From NCBI GenBank assembly GCA_903813345.2, contig CAIIXF020000003.1, forward strand, positions 31,869,151-31,933,150: a stretch of DNA of 64,000 bases, read 5' to 3'. A program made the translations under genes and the position numbers. Under the pieces are notes generated by a model. The model had not been told where the DNA came from and ran no database searches. It saw nothing but the letters and a program-made list of their open reading frames with translations. The DNA comes from Owenia fusiformis (lineage: Eukaryota; Annelida; Polychaeta; Sabellida; Oweniidae). Below, piece by piece: positions 54,823 to 64,000 of this stretch; the stretch's first letter is position 1; the number at the start of each line of letters is the position of its first letter.

Positions 54823-56810
54823 TTAAGATTGATAATTCTGAATTAGGTATAACTTTAACTGTGTTTTAAATTTCTTATTGTTTTGTATTTGTTTTAATTC
54901 AGCGGGTAACACGTTCCAAAATTTTGCTCCTTCGACTTTTATTGAGTTTTCTGTTAAAGTATTGCGTGATTTTATTCGATGGATATTTTCCTTTCTTCTA
55001 GTATGGTAATTATGGCACTCTTGATTTTTCATAAAATAATTACTAAAGTGGGAAATCATAACTGTGTTAACCTCATGTATGCATTTTTGTACAAAAGATA
55101 CAACTGAGAGTTTATGAATATCACATAGTTTGAGAATCGAAAATTTTTTAAAATTGTGTGAAATGTGTTCTTTAAGAGGTGTGGTTGTCAAAATTCTCAG
55201 AAAGCGTTTTTGTAATTTAAATAATGGGTCAAGGGATGTTTTGGTGGCATTGCCCCAAATCAAGTTGCAATATGATAGGTTTGAATATATTAGTGAGTTA
55301 TAAATAGAAATTAAGCTATTTTGAGATAGTTTGTCTTTAACTTTGTATAAGATTCCTAATGTTCTTGATATTTTCATCTGTAAGTACTTGATGTGGTCTT
55401 TCCAACTGAGTTTCTCATCAATGATAACTCCCAAGAAACTAATTTTGTCAACACATTCGATTTGTTTTTTAGCAATTTTTATGGAAAGACCTTGGTTAAG
55501 TTTTACTCTTTGTGTAAAAGTCATATATTTTGTCTTTTCAATATTTAATGACAATTTATTTACATTGAACCAGATTGCTAATTTTGTCAGTTCTTCATTC
55601 ATTTTGTTGAATACATCTAATTCATTTTTTCCAGAATATAAAATATTAGTATCGTCTGCGAATAACATAAAATTTAAATCCTTGGACACTCTATAAATGT
55701 CATTTATAAAAAGTAAAAATAAAAGAGGGCCTAATACAGAACCTTGTGGCACGCCACAAAGTAATGTTCTTTCATTTGACATACTATTATTATAAAATGT
55801 AAATTGTTTTCTATTAGTCATATATGATTTGAACCAATCTAAAGCTATACCCCTGATTCCATAATATTCTAATTTAGAAAATAAAATGTTGTGATTGACA
55901 GTATCAAAGGCTTTTGATAGGTCTAGGAATACGCCTAGACATATATTTTTGTTTTCTAGTGCATATCGTATTTGTTCAAGAAATGTTAAAATAGCTAATT
56001 CCGGGGATCTGTTTTCTAAATATCCAAATTGGTTTTTATATAAAAGTTTATGTTTGTTAATAAATTTAATCACGCGAGCATGCATTATTTTTTCTAGTAT
56101 TTTTGAGAATACATCTAGAATAGAAATGGGTCGGTAATTTGTAAATTTGTCTGGCTCTCCTTTTTTGAAAATGGGGATTATTTTTGCATTTTTCATTTCT
56201 GAGGGAAATACACCATGTTCTAAGGATAAATTACATATATAGGTCATTGGTATGTATAGATATTTTTTTGCAACTTTGACAAGTTCAGGTTTTATATCAT
56301 TAAGGCCAGCTGAGCTGTCTTTTAAATTTGATATTATATTTATGATCTCTTCATGAGTAACAGGGTTAAGGAAGATTGATTGAATGTTTCTCTCAGTGTG
56401 GGGTAAAAAATGTTCAAAATGAACTCCTTCGGGTTGTGGAATTTTTTCAGATAATTTTGGACCAATGTCTGTGAAAAAGTCATTGAATTTGTTGGCTGTG
56501 TCATCAGAGTTATCTAAATAATGTCCATTATACATCATTTTTGGTAATTTTGTGGCTTTTTTGTTCCTACCCATGACCCTATCAATAAGTTTCCATGTCT
56601 TTTTTATATTACCCATTGATTGACTGAATTCATTTTTATAGTATTCTTTTTTTGATGTTTTAACAATTTTCTTTAAAGTGTTTGAAAATGTTTTATAATT
56701 GCTTTCATTTTGGTTACTGGGGTACTTCAGAAATAGTTTATAAAGTAAAAGTTTCCTTTTAGATGATGAAATAATACCTTCTGTTATCCATGGATTTGAT
56801 TTAAAAGTGG
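54823..56810 (-). CDS. Retrotransposon reverse transcriptase ORF (597 codons from the first Met)
   Basis: RT motifs in order, counted from the ATG at 56616: NYRPISILDVFSKILEK (about 160), FLDLSKAFDTVNHNIL (about 230), GVPQGSVLGPLLFLLFINDI (about 288) and the catalytic FADD (319-322). The C-terminus ends in a KFWNVLPAELK-type block seen in CR1/Jockey-like elements. The frame is open above the ATG to about 56810 (SNPWITEGIIS), so the ATG is not the real start; it is the C-terminal part of a fused EN-RT ORF whose linker was deleted. Confidence 0.85.
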
Positions 56811-57499
56811 TATGTTACCTTTTTTTCTTTCATTATGTTTTCTAAAAATGTCTCTAAATTGGAGTTAAAATCTTGTATACATATGTTGGGAGGTTTGTAT
56901 ATTGTTGATATTAAAATATTTTTATCTTGTTCAGTAATTTCAATTGTCAGAATGTCACAACATTTTTGGTCTTCCTGAGGGAAAATAATATCATTTCTAA
57001 CCTTAAAATTTAGGCGTTCATTTACATACATGCAAACTCCACCTCCCAATTTTTCAGGTCTTGATTTAAAAACAGCGTTAAAATGTTCATGTTGATATAA
57101 TTGTTCAATTTCAGGATGCAACCATGTTTCAGTCATCGCTATTATAGAAAAATGCTTCTTTGCATCAATCAAAGAATCAAGTTCCTCAAAATTCATTTCA
57201 TTACAGGGTAAACTTCGCATGTTCATGTGCAAAATTGAAAAATCATTGTTATCTTTAAATAATTGTTTCATTTGGTGGGAATTTCTATAATTACATTGAT
57301 TCATATATTGATTTGTAATCATGTCATTCGCGTTTAAGTCTTCGTTTAAACCTATGTTATTTAAGTCCAAGGGATTAAAAAGCATATTTTCAAAGTTAAA
57401 AGATTTGACTGAGGATGGAGCTAATGTCTGTAACTCAAAGGAGCTAGGAACATCATAATAAGGCAACTGCCTCTGATGGTATTCATTTGTATTAACCAT
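56801..57499 (-). pseudogene. Retrotransposon endonuclease N-terminal half (232 codons)
   Basis: Apurinic-type endonuclease start: FSILHMNMRSLP, IIAMTETWLHPEI and ISTIYKPPN are the expected early blocks. The later catalytic blocks (GDFN-type and SDH-type) are absent, because the frame reaches a stop directly where RT-side sequence begins. An N-terminal stretch of about 85 codons precedes the domain. Not expected to be active. Confidence 0.7.
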
Positions 57500-58347
57500 A
57501 GTCAGGCTTTACATAGAGATAAATATGACTCATAGAAGGAATAAAGTGCAAAGAAGGGAAAGAAGAAAGAGCAATAAACTTAAACAAAAACATATTTACA
57601 TAGTGGTAAATGTTCACTACTAGAGATATTTCTCTTAGGCAGGCAATGATTGAAGAGAAACCGCCTTGTAAGTATGAAAATAAAAACAAAACAAAAACAT
57701 TGAATGGGGGGGGGGGGGGGTATTACAATCACACATACAATTTGAGTTCACATTAAATTAGTGTGCATGCTCAAAATTTGAAGTTAGGTAAGTAGCTAAC
57801 TAATATGTTTTTGTTTTTGAAATTACATTGTCCATGAGCTGTATATTTGCATGCATTGCTCAATTGTTTATATGTGTTTGCAAAAATTGCCCATTAAAGT
57901 GTACAGGTAATTAGATATTTGGAGATGTAGAAAGGTAAGTATGTTCTTTCATGTTCATTTCAAAAGCTTAAATCTTTCACTTAACAGAAAATAAGTCCTG
58001 TGTACCATTGGGTATAAACGTCTTGAAATAAGACCTTAATTAGGTCAATATGGAATTATTAAGGTAAGTATAACTGTAACTATGTAAGGCAAAAATACGA
58101 TGGCCTATATTGTTATTATTTAGAAAGCTTTTTTGCTTTCTTTAGTGTGTCTTTGATACATTTCTCTATTAGTTTAGTTTTCTCAGCTTGGCTTATTCTA
58201 CCCATCTTCCACCCTGTTAGGACAAGCATGACATTGTCAAGCTTATAGTTTTGCAAATGAGAAACGTGTAACTTTAAGGAATTGTCTTTAAAAATCATTT
58301 GAGTCCGAATATATGTATTTGTGGGAGGAAGTTTTGAAAACTAATTG
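57500..58347. other. Spacer between retrotransposon and glycosyltransferase-like gene
   Basis: Contains a run of 14 G at 57707-57720 and AT-rich sequence. A 60-codon minus-strand frame (58116-58298, ending KKAKKLSK) follows the neighbouring gene but is unrecognised; I do not call it. Confidence 0.4.
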
Positions 58348-59439
58348 TTAACCCTCAAAAATCTTCTCGTCCAAAAAGTTTTCAACGGGGATTTTCAATC
58401 TTGCAATACATTTGTTATTGAATGCTGGATTTTTTACTATTATAACTTTACCTTCCTTATTATACACAGTTTTCCACTTGCAACAATTTAAAGCGCTACC
58501 AACATATGATATAATTGATTCATTCCATAATTTCCTATTACTTGACATAGACTTCCTGTAATTACTGTCTTCGAATTTTGGAGCCCCTGCTTGGTGAACT
58601 GCAAGGTTAGTGGCAGTGATGTCAAATGTTGCAATGTCTGCTTTGTTACTGAACATAAGTAACCAGTTGTCAAAGGCAGGAAGGCTGATGACGTAATCAG
58701 GCACAGCATCCCATGGGAAACTGGTTTTACTTGTGATGAAGTAATCCTGAGCATCTAATTGATCGATTTTGGTACCTTGGCCACGTTGAATGATTTCTTC
58801 ATCGGATCCAGAAATTATTTCAATAGTTCTATCATGTGTTGAAAAAAACTTTGCCGCATACCTTGCCCCAAACACTATAAATCTCCTGATGTTGTTAAAT
58901 CTCGTGAATCTTTTGATTTCCTCAAGGGATGTGATCAGTTTATCAGCATGAAATAATATATCACCGTTGGAATACATGTAGAGGTCTGTGTTGAATCTTT
59001 TTTGGGACTCAATGAACATTTGTCTCAGGACAGGTCTACCGGCTGCAGTCATATGGGGTTCCAGTTTGATAATGTTCCAATCAGAGTCATTCTTATTTGG
59101 AACTGTTTCCAGCCAACATTTACCATGTCTTCGTAAATGGAAGCCATCACTTGCAAAGATAGCTCGCTCGGTCAAATGTTTCGGAAACTTCTCGTAGTTA
59201 CAAAGTGTGTTATTCTGAATTCGGAAACGTGTGAATTCCCTTTCTGAAAATGTTGTAAAAATCGTCAGAAACTTTGTATTTGAATCGTTACATTCAATCT
59301 TTATATGTTCAGAGCTTCTGTTATTACGTGCAAGTTCAAACAGGGGAACGTGCAACGTTGAGTACACGTGCATCCCCATAATAATCATTTGAAATAATAT
59401 AAAAACAATTAAGACTTGTATAGAAGATTTTGAAAGCAT
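58348..59439 (-). CDS. Intronless type II membrane protein, glycosyltransferase-like (363 aa)
   Basis: One uninterrupted exon. A short cytoplasmic tail is followed by a signal-anchor (about residues 8-26, VLIVFILFQMIIMGM), then a lumenal domain with several N-glycosylation sequons. Motifs suggest a GT-A-like transferase: SNGDILF (158-163, a DxD-like spot), RRFIVFGAR, LDAQDYFITSK (228-238), LPAFDNWLLMF (253-263) and AVHQ (280-283). Similar uncharacterised proteins with NGD and FDNW blocks are common in invertebrates. The donor sugar and acceptor are unknown and the assignment is inference from motifs. It is head-to-head with a small possible gene starting at 59805. The start was chosen as the first Met before the anchor. 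Confidence 0.68.
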   Translation of the reverse strand: MLSKSSIQVLIVFILFQMIIMGMHVYSTLHVPLFELARNNRSSEHIKIECNDSNTKFLTIFTTFSEREFTRFRIQNNTLCNYEKFPKHLTERAIFASDGFHLRRHGKCWLETVPNKNDSDWNIIKLEPHMTAAGRPVLRQMFIESQKRFNTDLYMYSNGDILFHADKLITSLEEIKRFTRFNNIRRFIVFGARYAAKFFSTHDRTIEIISGSDEEIIQRGQGTKIDQLDAQDYFITSKTSFPWDAVPDYVISLPAFDNWLLMFSNKADIATFDITATNLAVHQAGAPKFEDSNYRKSMSSNRKLWNESIISYVGSALNCCKWKTVYNKEGKVIIVKNPAFNNKCIARLKIPVENFLDEKIFEG

Positions 59440-59724
59440 CGCACCTCTGTACTTGCTATCCTCGAAATTCTCAGAATTGATTTCTTTTTTTTAAATACTC
59501 TCTCTGTCTACTTCCTTGCATACATTAACTTTCGGCTTTACTTAATTACACAGCCTGTCAGCCATAACTAATATTTTTTCTAATCTCTCAAATCAATTTC
59601 AACTCAGAGCGATAAAATATTGATCATAAAAGAGAGCATACCTTTCCATTCTGACACTAATTCTATTTTATTTGAGATTATAAAAATACACGTCCGCAAT
59701 TTTCAAGGACTGGTATAAGAGTAC

Positions 59725-59752
59725 CACATGACGTGACGTGACGTTTAGAACT
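59725..59752. promoter_or_regulatory. Triple TGACG (CREB/ATF-like) cluster in a head-to-head promoter
   Basis: TGACGTGACGTGACGT at 59730-59745 contains three overlapping TGACG half-sites. It lies in the 365 bp between the glycosyltransferase-like start (59439, minus) and the small gene start (59805, plus). A bidirectional promoter role is inferred from position. Confidence 0.4.
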
Positions 59753-59804
59753 TTTGAATAACCCTTTTTATAGGCAAAGCAAGTTGTATTCCAGTTGAAA
59801 TAAG

Positions 59805-60184
59805 ATGCAAAAGTAAGTGTATTTATGTATTTGTTATCATCAGACAGTACTATGTTACTTACGAGTATTTAAAAATTGTAATTTATGGCATAACTGTACT
59901 TTTATGTTGGTCTCTTGTTGCCTTATTAGCCTGTCTGTTGTAAGGTTGTCCGAGATTGAAGAGGAGCTACAGTCAAGTGAAAAGGATGCTAATACTTTTG
60001 GGTACTTTGACCAATTAAATTATAGATGCTGATATTTTAAGAATCAATCCGAAAGTAGTTTTTGCACATTGTGTGAACATTTTATAGGAAAATATCAAGA
60101 ATCTTTGAAATGAGAGCATTTTTCCGTGAACTTATTGAACGACCTGGTATTGATGCAAATGAAAGAATTCCACAACATTGCTAA
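59805..60184 (+). CDS. Possible small three-exon gene (58 aa), unrecognised
   Basis: Exons 59805-59812, 59930-60001 and 60088-60184 (TAA at 60182). Each junction has consensus ends (GTAAGTG donor, TTATTAG acceptor; GTACTT donor, TTTATAG acceptor) and phases agree, giving one frame. The product starts MQNLSVVRLSEIEEELQ and ends IERPGIDANERIPQHC. An in-frame TGA lies just before the ATG. The protein is acidic and helical-looking with no signal peptide. I do not recognise it. Introns of 117 and 86 bp are short for this window. The chance of a fortuitous assembly is real. Confidence 0.42.
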
Positions 60185-60884
60185 AGTAGCATTTGATAGA
60201 TCAGGAAAGTATGACATTGATGTGTCAAATTGTTGTCAAGAAAAAAACACAAGAACCCCAACACTTCTCCAACATGGGGTAGGGGGTCAATATGAAAAAT
60301 ATATTTAGTGAATACAATATTTGTGTAAACTCTATTTCATAAGTTGGTAATGTACTACTTCCAACTTGGGTATACAGTTTCACTCATGTTCATGATTGAT
60401 CACTTACTACATAACATGCACCCACTTGTTACATAGCATGTACCCACATGATGTGTAATTGCACCCAGATGTCATGTAGCACGCGTCGGCATGTTTCATA
60501 CCAGGCATGATACGACCCCTTAATTAGGAAATACACATGCAATTTTGAGCTCCAGAAAAAGTGAAATAACGCATTTATTTGGACAAAAATTCAAAAACTT
60601 TTAGAATAGGAAGGATTATAAACTATCAGGGAACAATAGGATTCAACTTTTTTGGATATTTATTGGAGGAACAGTCTGCAATAATAAGTATAAACTTTTC
60701 ATATTGAATTTATGTGATATTAGTGGACATCATAACACCACATAAATCTTTTGGCTCAAAGCCATACATGTAAAACACTAAGGTTATTCAGAGCACAAAG
60801 GTAGTGTAGTATACACACCTTGATCTTTTCAACTGAGGGACCATCTCAAGATAATAGTTGATTTGAATTAAAGTTACTGAAATC
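60185..60884. other. Spacer, includes probable 5' UTR of the L1-like element
   Basis: No gene seen. The element's 5' end is not marked by an obvious target-site duplication. Short repeated words (ACATAGCATG/TACCCACATG) occur at 60410-60460. Confidence 0.4.
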
Positions 60885-61913
60885 ATGGATGCATATAGTG
60901 ATACAGACTTGTGGATAAAGATCGATCTGGATAGAATTTATATCAAAGAAGTAGAAATCGCAAAGTTACTATATCATGAACTTGATGAGAAAAGTATTGA
61001 AAATGAAGACATAAAAGGTGTTCAGATGGTTAGGATAAAAGGAAGAAATATAGCGATAGTGTATTGCAGGAATTTAGAGGTAAAGGGTGAACTTCTAGCT
61101 ATTGGCCAAATTACAATACAAGGTCAATTAATGCAGTTAGTCAGCTATACCAGAGCAGTATATCAACCTCCTGAACGTGTTTCCATTCATGGGATTCCTT
61201 TACACATTTCAAATGCTGAAGTGTCTGATTGGATTAGCGAGAAAGTTGACATTGTAACACCCATCCAGTATGCGTACAAGATAGAAGGAAATATTCGTAT
61301 AAACTCTGGGAACAGATTCCTTTATGGCCATGTTAAAGAAGGAGTCATATTTCCCCGATATAATGTGTTCACTACCTCCGACCCATTTGATAGAGAAAGT
61401 CTCATTGACATTGACACAACCATATACATAAATTCCCAGCCAATCAACTGTACCCGTTGCAAAGTCATAGGGCACACAGGACGTGATTGTGAGGCTAACC
61501 GTAGAGCAGGCAGGCTCCAGAATGAGACTTGCCGGAAATGTCATAGATCCGGGCATTTCATGCGAGATTGCCCACTGAACGAGATACAAAATGAAACTCA
61601 AAGGAAAGCAGAACCAGAAGCAAAGAAACCAGATGCGATAGAGGAAGATGAAAGTGAAAGTGAAAACGAAACCATTCAAGATAAAGATGATAACACAAGT
61701 GAGGAGGAAGAACGAGAAGACACAAAAGACCAAAAAACCACAAAAAACAAAAACGACAATCAAAACACCAAAACTGAAGAATTGAACGAGCAAAAAGACA
61801 ATGAATCATCGGACAATAAAACACCAAAGCAAAGAGGGAATAATAAGAAGAGGAAAGACCTAACACCATCTAGCATTGAAAAACCATCTAAGAAAAACCC
61901 TAAAAAGAAGTAA
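60885..61913 (+). CDS. Retrotransposon ORF1, RNA-binding protein with two CCHC zinc knuckles (342 aa)
   Basis: The N-terminal half has an RRM-like character (IDLDRIYIKEVEIAK, VSIHGIPLHISNAEV). Two knuckles follow: CTRCKVIGHTGRDC (Cys189-Cys202) and CRKCHRSGHFMRDC (Cys216-Cys229), both C-x2-C-x4-H-x4-C. The C-terminal 110 residues are a strongly charged Glu/Lys/Asp tail. The expected role is binding the element's RNA in the RNP. It directly precedes ORF2. Confidence 0.88.
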   Translation: MDAYSDTDLWIKIDLDRIYIKEVEIAKLLYHELDEKSIENEDIKGVQMVRIKGRNIAIVYCRNLEVKGELLAIGQITIQGQLMQLVSYTRAVYQPPERVSIHGIPLHISNAEVSDWISEKVDIVTPIQYAYKIEGNIRINSGNRFLYGHVKEGVIFPRYNVFTTSDPFDRESLIDIDTTIYINSQPINCTRCKVIGHTGRDCEANRRAGRLQNETCRKCHRSGHFMRDCPLNEIQNETQRKAEPEAKKPDAIEEDESESENETIQDKDDNTSEEEEREDTKDQKTTKNKNDNQNTKTEELNEQKDNESSDNKTPKQRGNNKKRKDLTPSSIEKPSKKNPKKK

Positions 61914-61947
61914 AATGACCATCTTTTCACTCTAATGCATTCACCAT

Positions 61948-64000
61948 ATGAAAGTTGGATCTTTAAATGTACGGGGTATTAAAACAAATGTAAGGAAAAG
62001 AAAAGCCATATTTGATTGGTTTAAGCAAAATAATTTTTCAATAGTCTTTCTTCAAGAAACACATTATAGTGAGAACATTCATAATATCTGGAGAATGCAA
62101 TGGAATGGTGAAATTTATGGGTTTGCTGGTTCAGCACACAGTAAAGGTCAAGTGATTCTGATTAATAAGAAATTGGATGTTGATATACTTGAAGAGCCAA
62201 AACAATATGAACAAGGTAGAATTCAAGTTATGAAAATAAAAACTGAGGGTACTACTACTACTGCATTGGTAAATTGTTATGCTCCAAATAGAGACAATGA
62301 AAAGATAGAATTTTTGCATAGCCTTAATGGATTGGTAGATAAGATAAATGATGAGAATATTGAAATTATAGTTGGTGGTGATATGAATTGCGTCATGAAT
62401 AATGATATTGATATTATATCTGGTAAAAAACATAGCACAAAGGTAGTTGAACATCTTAATAGGTTTGTAAATGTTAATAATCTTAATGACATTTGGCGTA
62501 ATCATAATGAGGATGTTAAAGAATACTCTTGGTGTCAAAAAAATCCATTTATAGCTAGAAGGTTAGATTATTTATTTGTTTCTAATGGATTAGCGAATAA
62601 GACTGTGAGTGCAAATCTATATCCGTGTGCAAAATCAGACCATAAAACAGTATGTGCAAATGTAATTTTTGGATCAAAAGATAGGGGAAAGGGATCTTGG
62701 AAATTCAATAATAGCCTTTTGAAGGACAAGCAATATGTATCACTTATAAATAATTTAATTGAAAACATCACTCAAGATTTTGATCAGCTGAATCCTCAAA
62801 CATTGTGGGATGCATGCAAAAGTGAAATCAAACAAAAAACTATTTTATTTTGTCAAAAACGTGCAACAAGTCAAAAAAATGACCTGAAACTCTTGGAACA
62901 TGAGTTGAATTTAGCACAAATGAGGTTGGCAAAGGCCCCCAATGACCCAGAATGTAAAAAAATTGAAAATAAATTAAATTTGAAATTTGAATTAGCAACA
63001 GATAATAAAGCAAAAGGTGCTCAGATTCGTTCAAAAATTGATTGGGTAGAAAAGGGTGAAAAGAATACAAGCTTTTTTCTGGGAATTGAAAAGTTTAATG
63101 CAAAAATGAAAACAATTGAGCATTTGGAAAAAGCGGATGGAACACTGACATCTTGCACAAGCGAAGTACTTGATACCTTATTTGAATATTACAAGAATTT
63201 ATATCAAGTGAATGATGACATAATATATACATTAAATGATTTTATTGAAGATATCAATATTCCAAAACTCAATAATGATGATATGAAACTATGTGAAGGT
63301 GACATATCTTTGGAAGAATGTGCAAAATGTTTAAAAAATATGAAAAATGATACAAGTCCTGGTATAGATGGACTTACACCAGCCTTTTATAAGGTATTCT
63401 GGTCGAGAGTCAAAATGCTTCTAATAAACTCTTTAAACTTTGCATATCAAAAAGGACAACTGTCATGCAGCCAGAGAAAGGGTATCATTACATTGCTTTT
63501 AAAGGGGAAAGAACTACCAAGGAATAAATTAAAAAGTTTTCGCCCAATTTCATTGACATGTGTTGACTATAAAATAGGAGCATCGGTACTAGCTCAAAGG
63601 TTACAAACAGTAATTAAAAAATTGGTTGAATCTGATCAAAATGCGTACATGAAAGAGCGAGGAATTCATCTTAATCTTAGACTTATTGATGACGTATTGA
63701 ATTATATTGAAACAGATAACTTACCAGCAATGATTGTTGCATTAGATTATTCCCGGGCATTTGACTCAATATCTAAAACGTTCATTTTTGACATGTTGAA
63801 AAAGTATAATTTTGGGGAAAGCTTTATTAAATGGATTCAGGTTTTTAATAAAAATACAACATCAGCAGTAACGAATAATGGGTATTTTACTCAGTGGTTT
63901 GAACTAAAACAAGGTCTTCGCCAAGGCTGTCCTTTAAGTGCACTGATTTTTATATTAGCTACAGAGATATTTTCAAGCAAAATTAGGCAAAATGATAATA
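61948..64000 (+). CDS. Retrotransposon ORF2, endonuclease-reverse transcriptase, C-terminus beyond window
   Basis: Starts MKVGSLNVRGIKTN. Endonuclease blocks are FLQETH, NCYAPN, IIVGGDMNCVM, RRLDYLFVS and KSDHKTV, all catalytic positions present. Reverse transcriptase blocks follow: DTSPGIDGLTPAFYK, FRPISLTCVDYK, MIVALDYSRAFDSI and QGLRQGCPLSALIFILATEI. The window ends before the catalytic YADD-type box. 684 codons are open without a stop. ORF order and motifs fit the L1/Tx1 group. Start chosen as the first Met at the family-typical N-terminus. Confidence 0.9.
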   Translation, partial: MKVGSLNVRGIKTNVRKRKAIFDWFKQNNFSIVFLQETHYSENIHNIWRMQWNGEIYGFAGSAHSKGQVILINKKLDVDILEEPKQYEQGRIQVMKIKTEGTTTTALVNCYAPNRDNEKIEFLHSLNGLVDKINDENIEIIVGGDMNCVMNNDIDIISGKKHSTKVVEHLNRFVNVNNLNDIWRNHNEDVKEYSWCQKNPFIARRLDYLFVSNGLANKTVSANLYPCAKSDHKTVCANVIFGSKDRGKGSWKFNNSLLKDKQYVSLINNLIENITQDFDQLNPQTLWDACKSEIKQKTILFCQKRATSQKNDLKLLEHELNLAQMRLAKAPNDPECKKIENKLNLKFELATDNKAKGAQIRSKIDWVEKGEKNTSFFLGIEKFNAKMKTIEHLEKADGTLTSCTSEVLDTLFEYYKNLYQVNDDIIYTLNDFIEDINIPKLNNDDMKLCEGDISLEECAKCLKNMKNDTSPGIDGLTPAFYKVFWSRVKMLLINSLNFAYQKGQLSCSQRKGIITLLLKGKELPRNKLKSFRPISLTCVDYKIGASVLAQRLQTVIKKLVESDQNAYMKERGIHLNLRLIDDVLNYIETDNLPAMIVALDYSRAFDSISKTFIFDMLKKYNFGESFIKWIQVFNKNTTSAVTNNGYFTQWFELKQGLRQGCPLSALIFILATEIFSSKIRQNDN

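Larger units (their letters stand above)
54412..57499 (-). mobile_element. Non-LTR retrotransposon, CR1/L2/Jockey-like, internally deleted
   Basis: Reading the minus strand: endonuclease part at 57499-56801, reverse transcriptase at 56810-54823, then about 400 bp of 3' flank ending in an ATT-repeat tail (54412-54427). The tail and gene order fit a CR1/L2/Jockey-type element. The endonuclease and RT frames do not join, and the middle is missing. Confidence 0.75.
60885..64000 (+). mobile_element. L1/Tx1-like non-LTR retrotransposon, 5' part, both ORFs open
   Basis: ORF1 (60885-61913) and ORF2 (61948 to the window end) are in the same orientation, 34 nt apart. No stop or frameshift is seen in either over 3.1 kb, which suggests a young, possibly active copy. 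The 3' end is beyond the window. Confidence 0.85.

Noticed and set aside
54701-57499. Cellular reverse transcriptase gene
   Set aside because: Motif order, the flanking endonuclease remnant and the ATT tail identify a retrotransposon.
61209-61793. 194-codon minus-strand frame
   Set aside because: Antisense shadow of the retrotransposon ORF1 charged tail.

Overview
The window is AT-rich nuclear DNA from an animal. Genes have many short exons with GT-AG introns, and long introns are filled with tandem repeats, fold-back elements and non-LTR retrotransposons. Orthologues of metazoan Nup93, DUS2 and TMEM143 are recognisable, together with a plant-type haem peroxidase and PAN/apple-domain secreted proteins. 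This suits a marine invertebrate, most likely a lophotrochozoan (mollusc, brachiopod or annelid grade). The species cannot be fixed from the sequence alone.

Layout: 1-2122 (+) is the 3' part of a tandem-domain plant-type (class I/II-like) peroxidase gene. 3226-10019 (-) holds twelve coding exons of Nup93. Its last third is not found in the window, so the peroxidase gene probably sits inside a Nup93 intron on the opposite strand. 10033-17073 is intergenic, with G-rich minisatellites, fold-back elements and a large inverted repeat. 17078-34673 (+) is a complete 14-exon tRNA-dihydrouridine synthase 2 gene (DUS2, 512 aa). Its second intron contains an oppositely oriented gene for a small secreted two-PAN protein (19328-21901), and two other introns carry near-identical 1.5 kb repeats. 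34770-36012 is a 22-bp satellite with a CCAAT-box core in every unit.

37561-47091 (-) contains two paralogous secreted PAN proteins. The 427-aa member has an extra 170-codon module of unknown type that the 275-aa member lacks. A 30-bp minisatellite of about 30 copies lies between them. 48047-49287 (+) is a decayed TMEM143 copy ending in a TIR element. 49300-54400 is repeats only. 54430-57500 (-) is a CR1/L2/Jockey-like retrotransposon with an internal deletion. 58348-59439 (-) is an intronless type II membrane, glycosyltransferase-like gene. Head-to-head with it is a possible 58-aa three-exon gene (59805-60184, +). 60885-64000 (+) is an L1/Tx1-like retrotransposon with both ORFs open as far as the window reaches.

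The genes do not form one pathway. Nup93 (nuclear pore) and DUS2 (tRNA modification) are housekeeping genes, and the PAN genes, peroxidase and glycosyltransferase-like gene are lineage-variable secretory-pathway or redox genes around them. All exon boundaries were read by eye from splice consensus and phase agreement; no alignment or transcript data were available.
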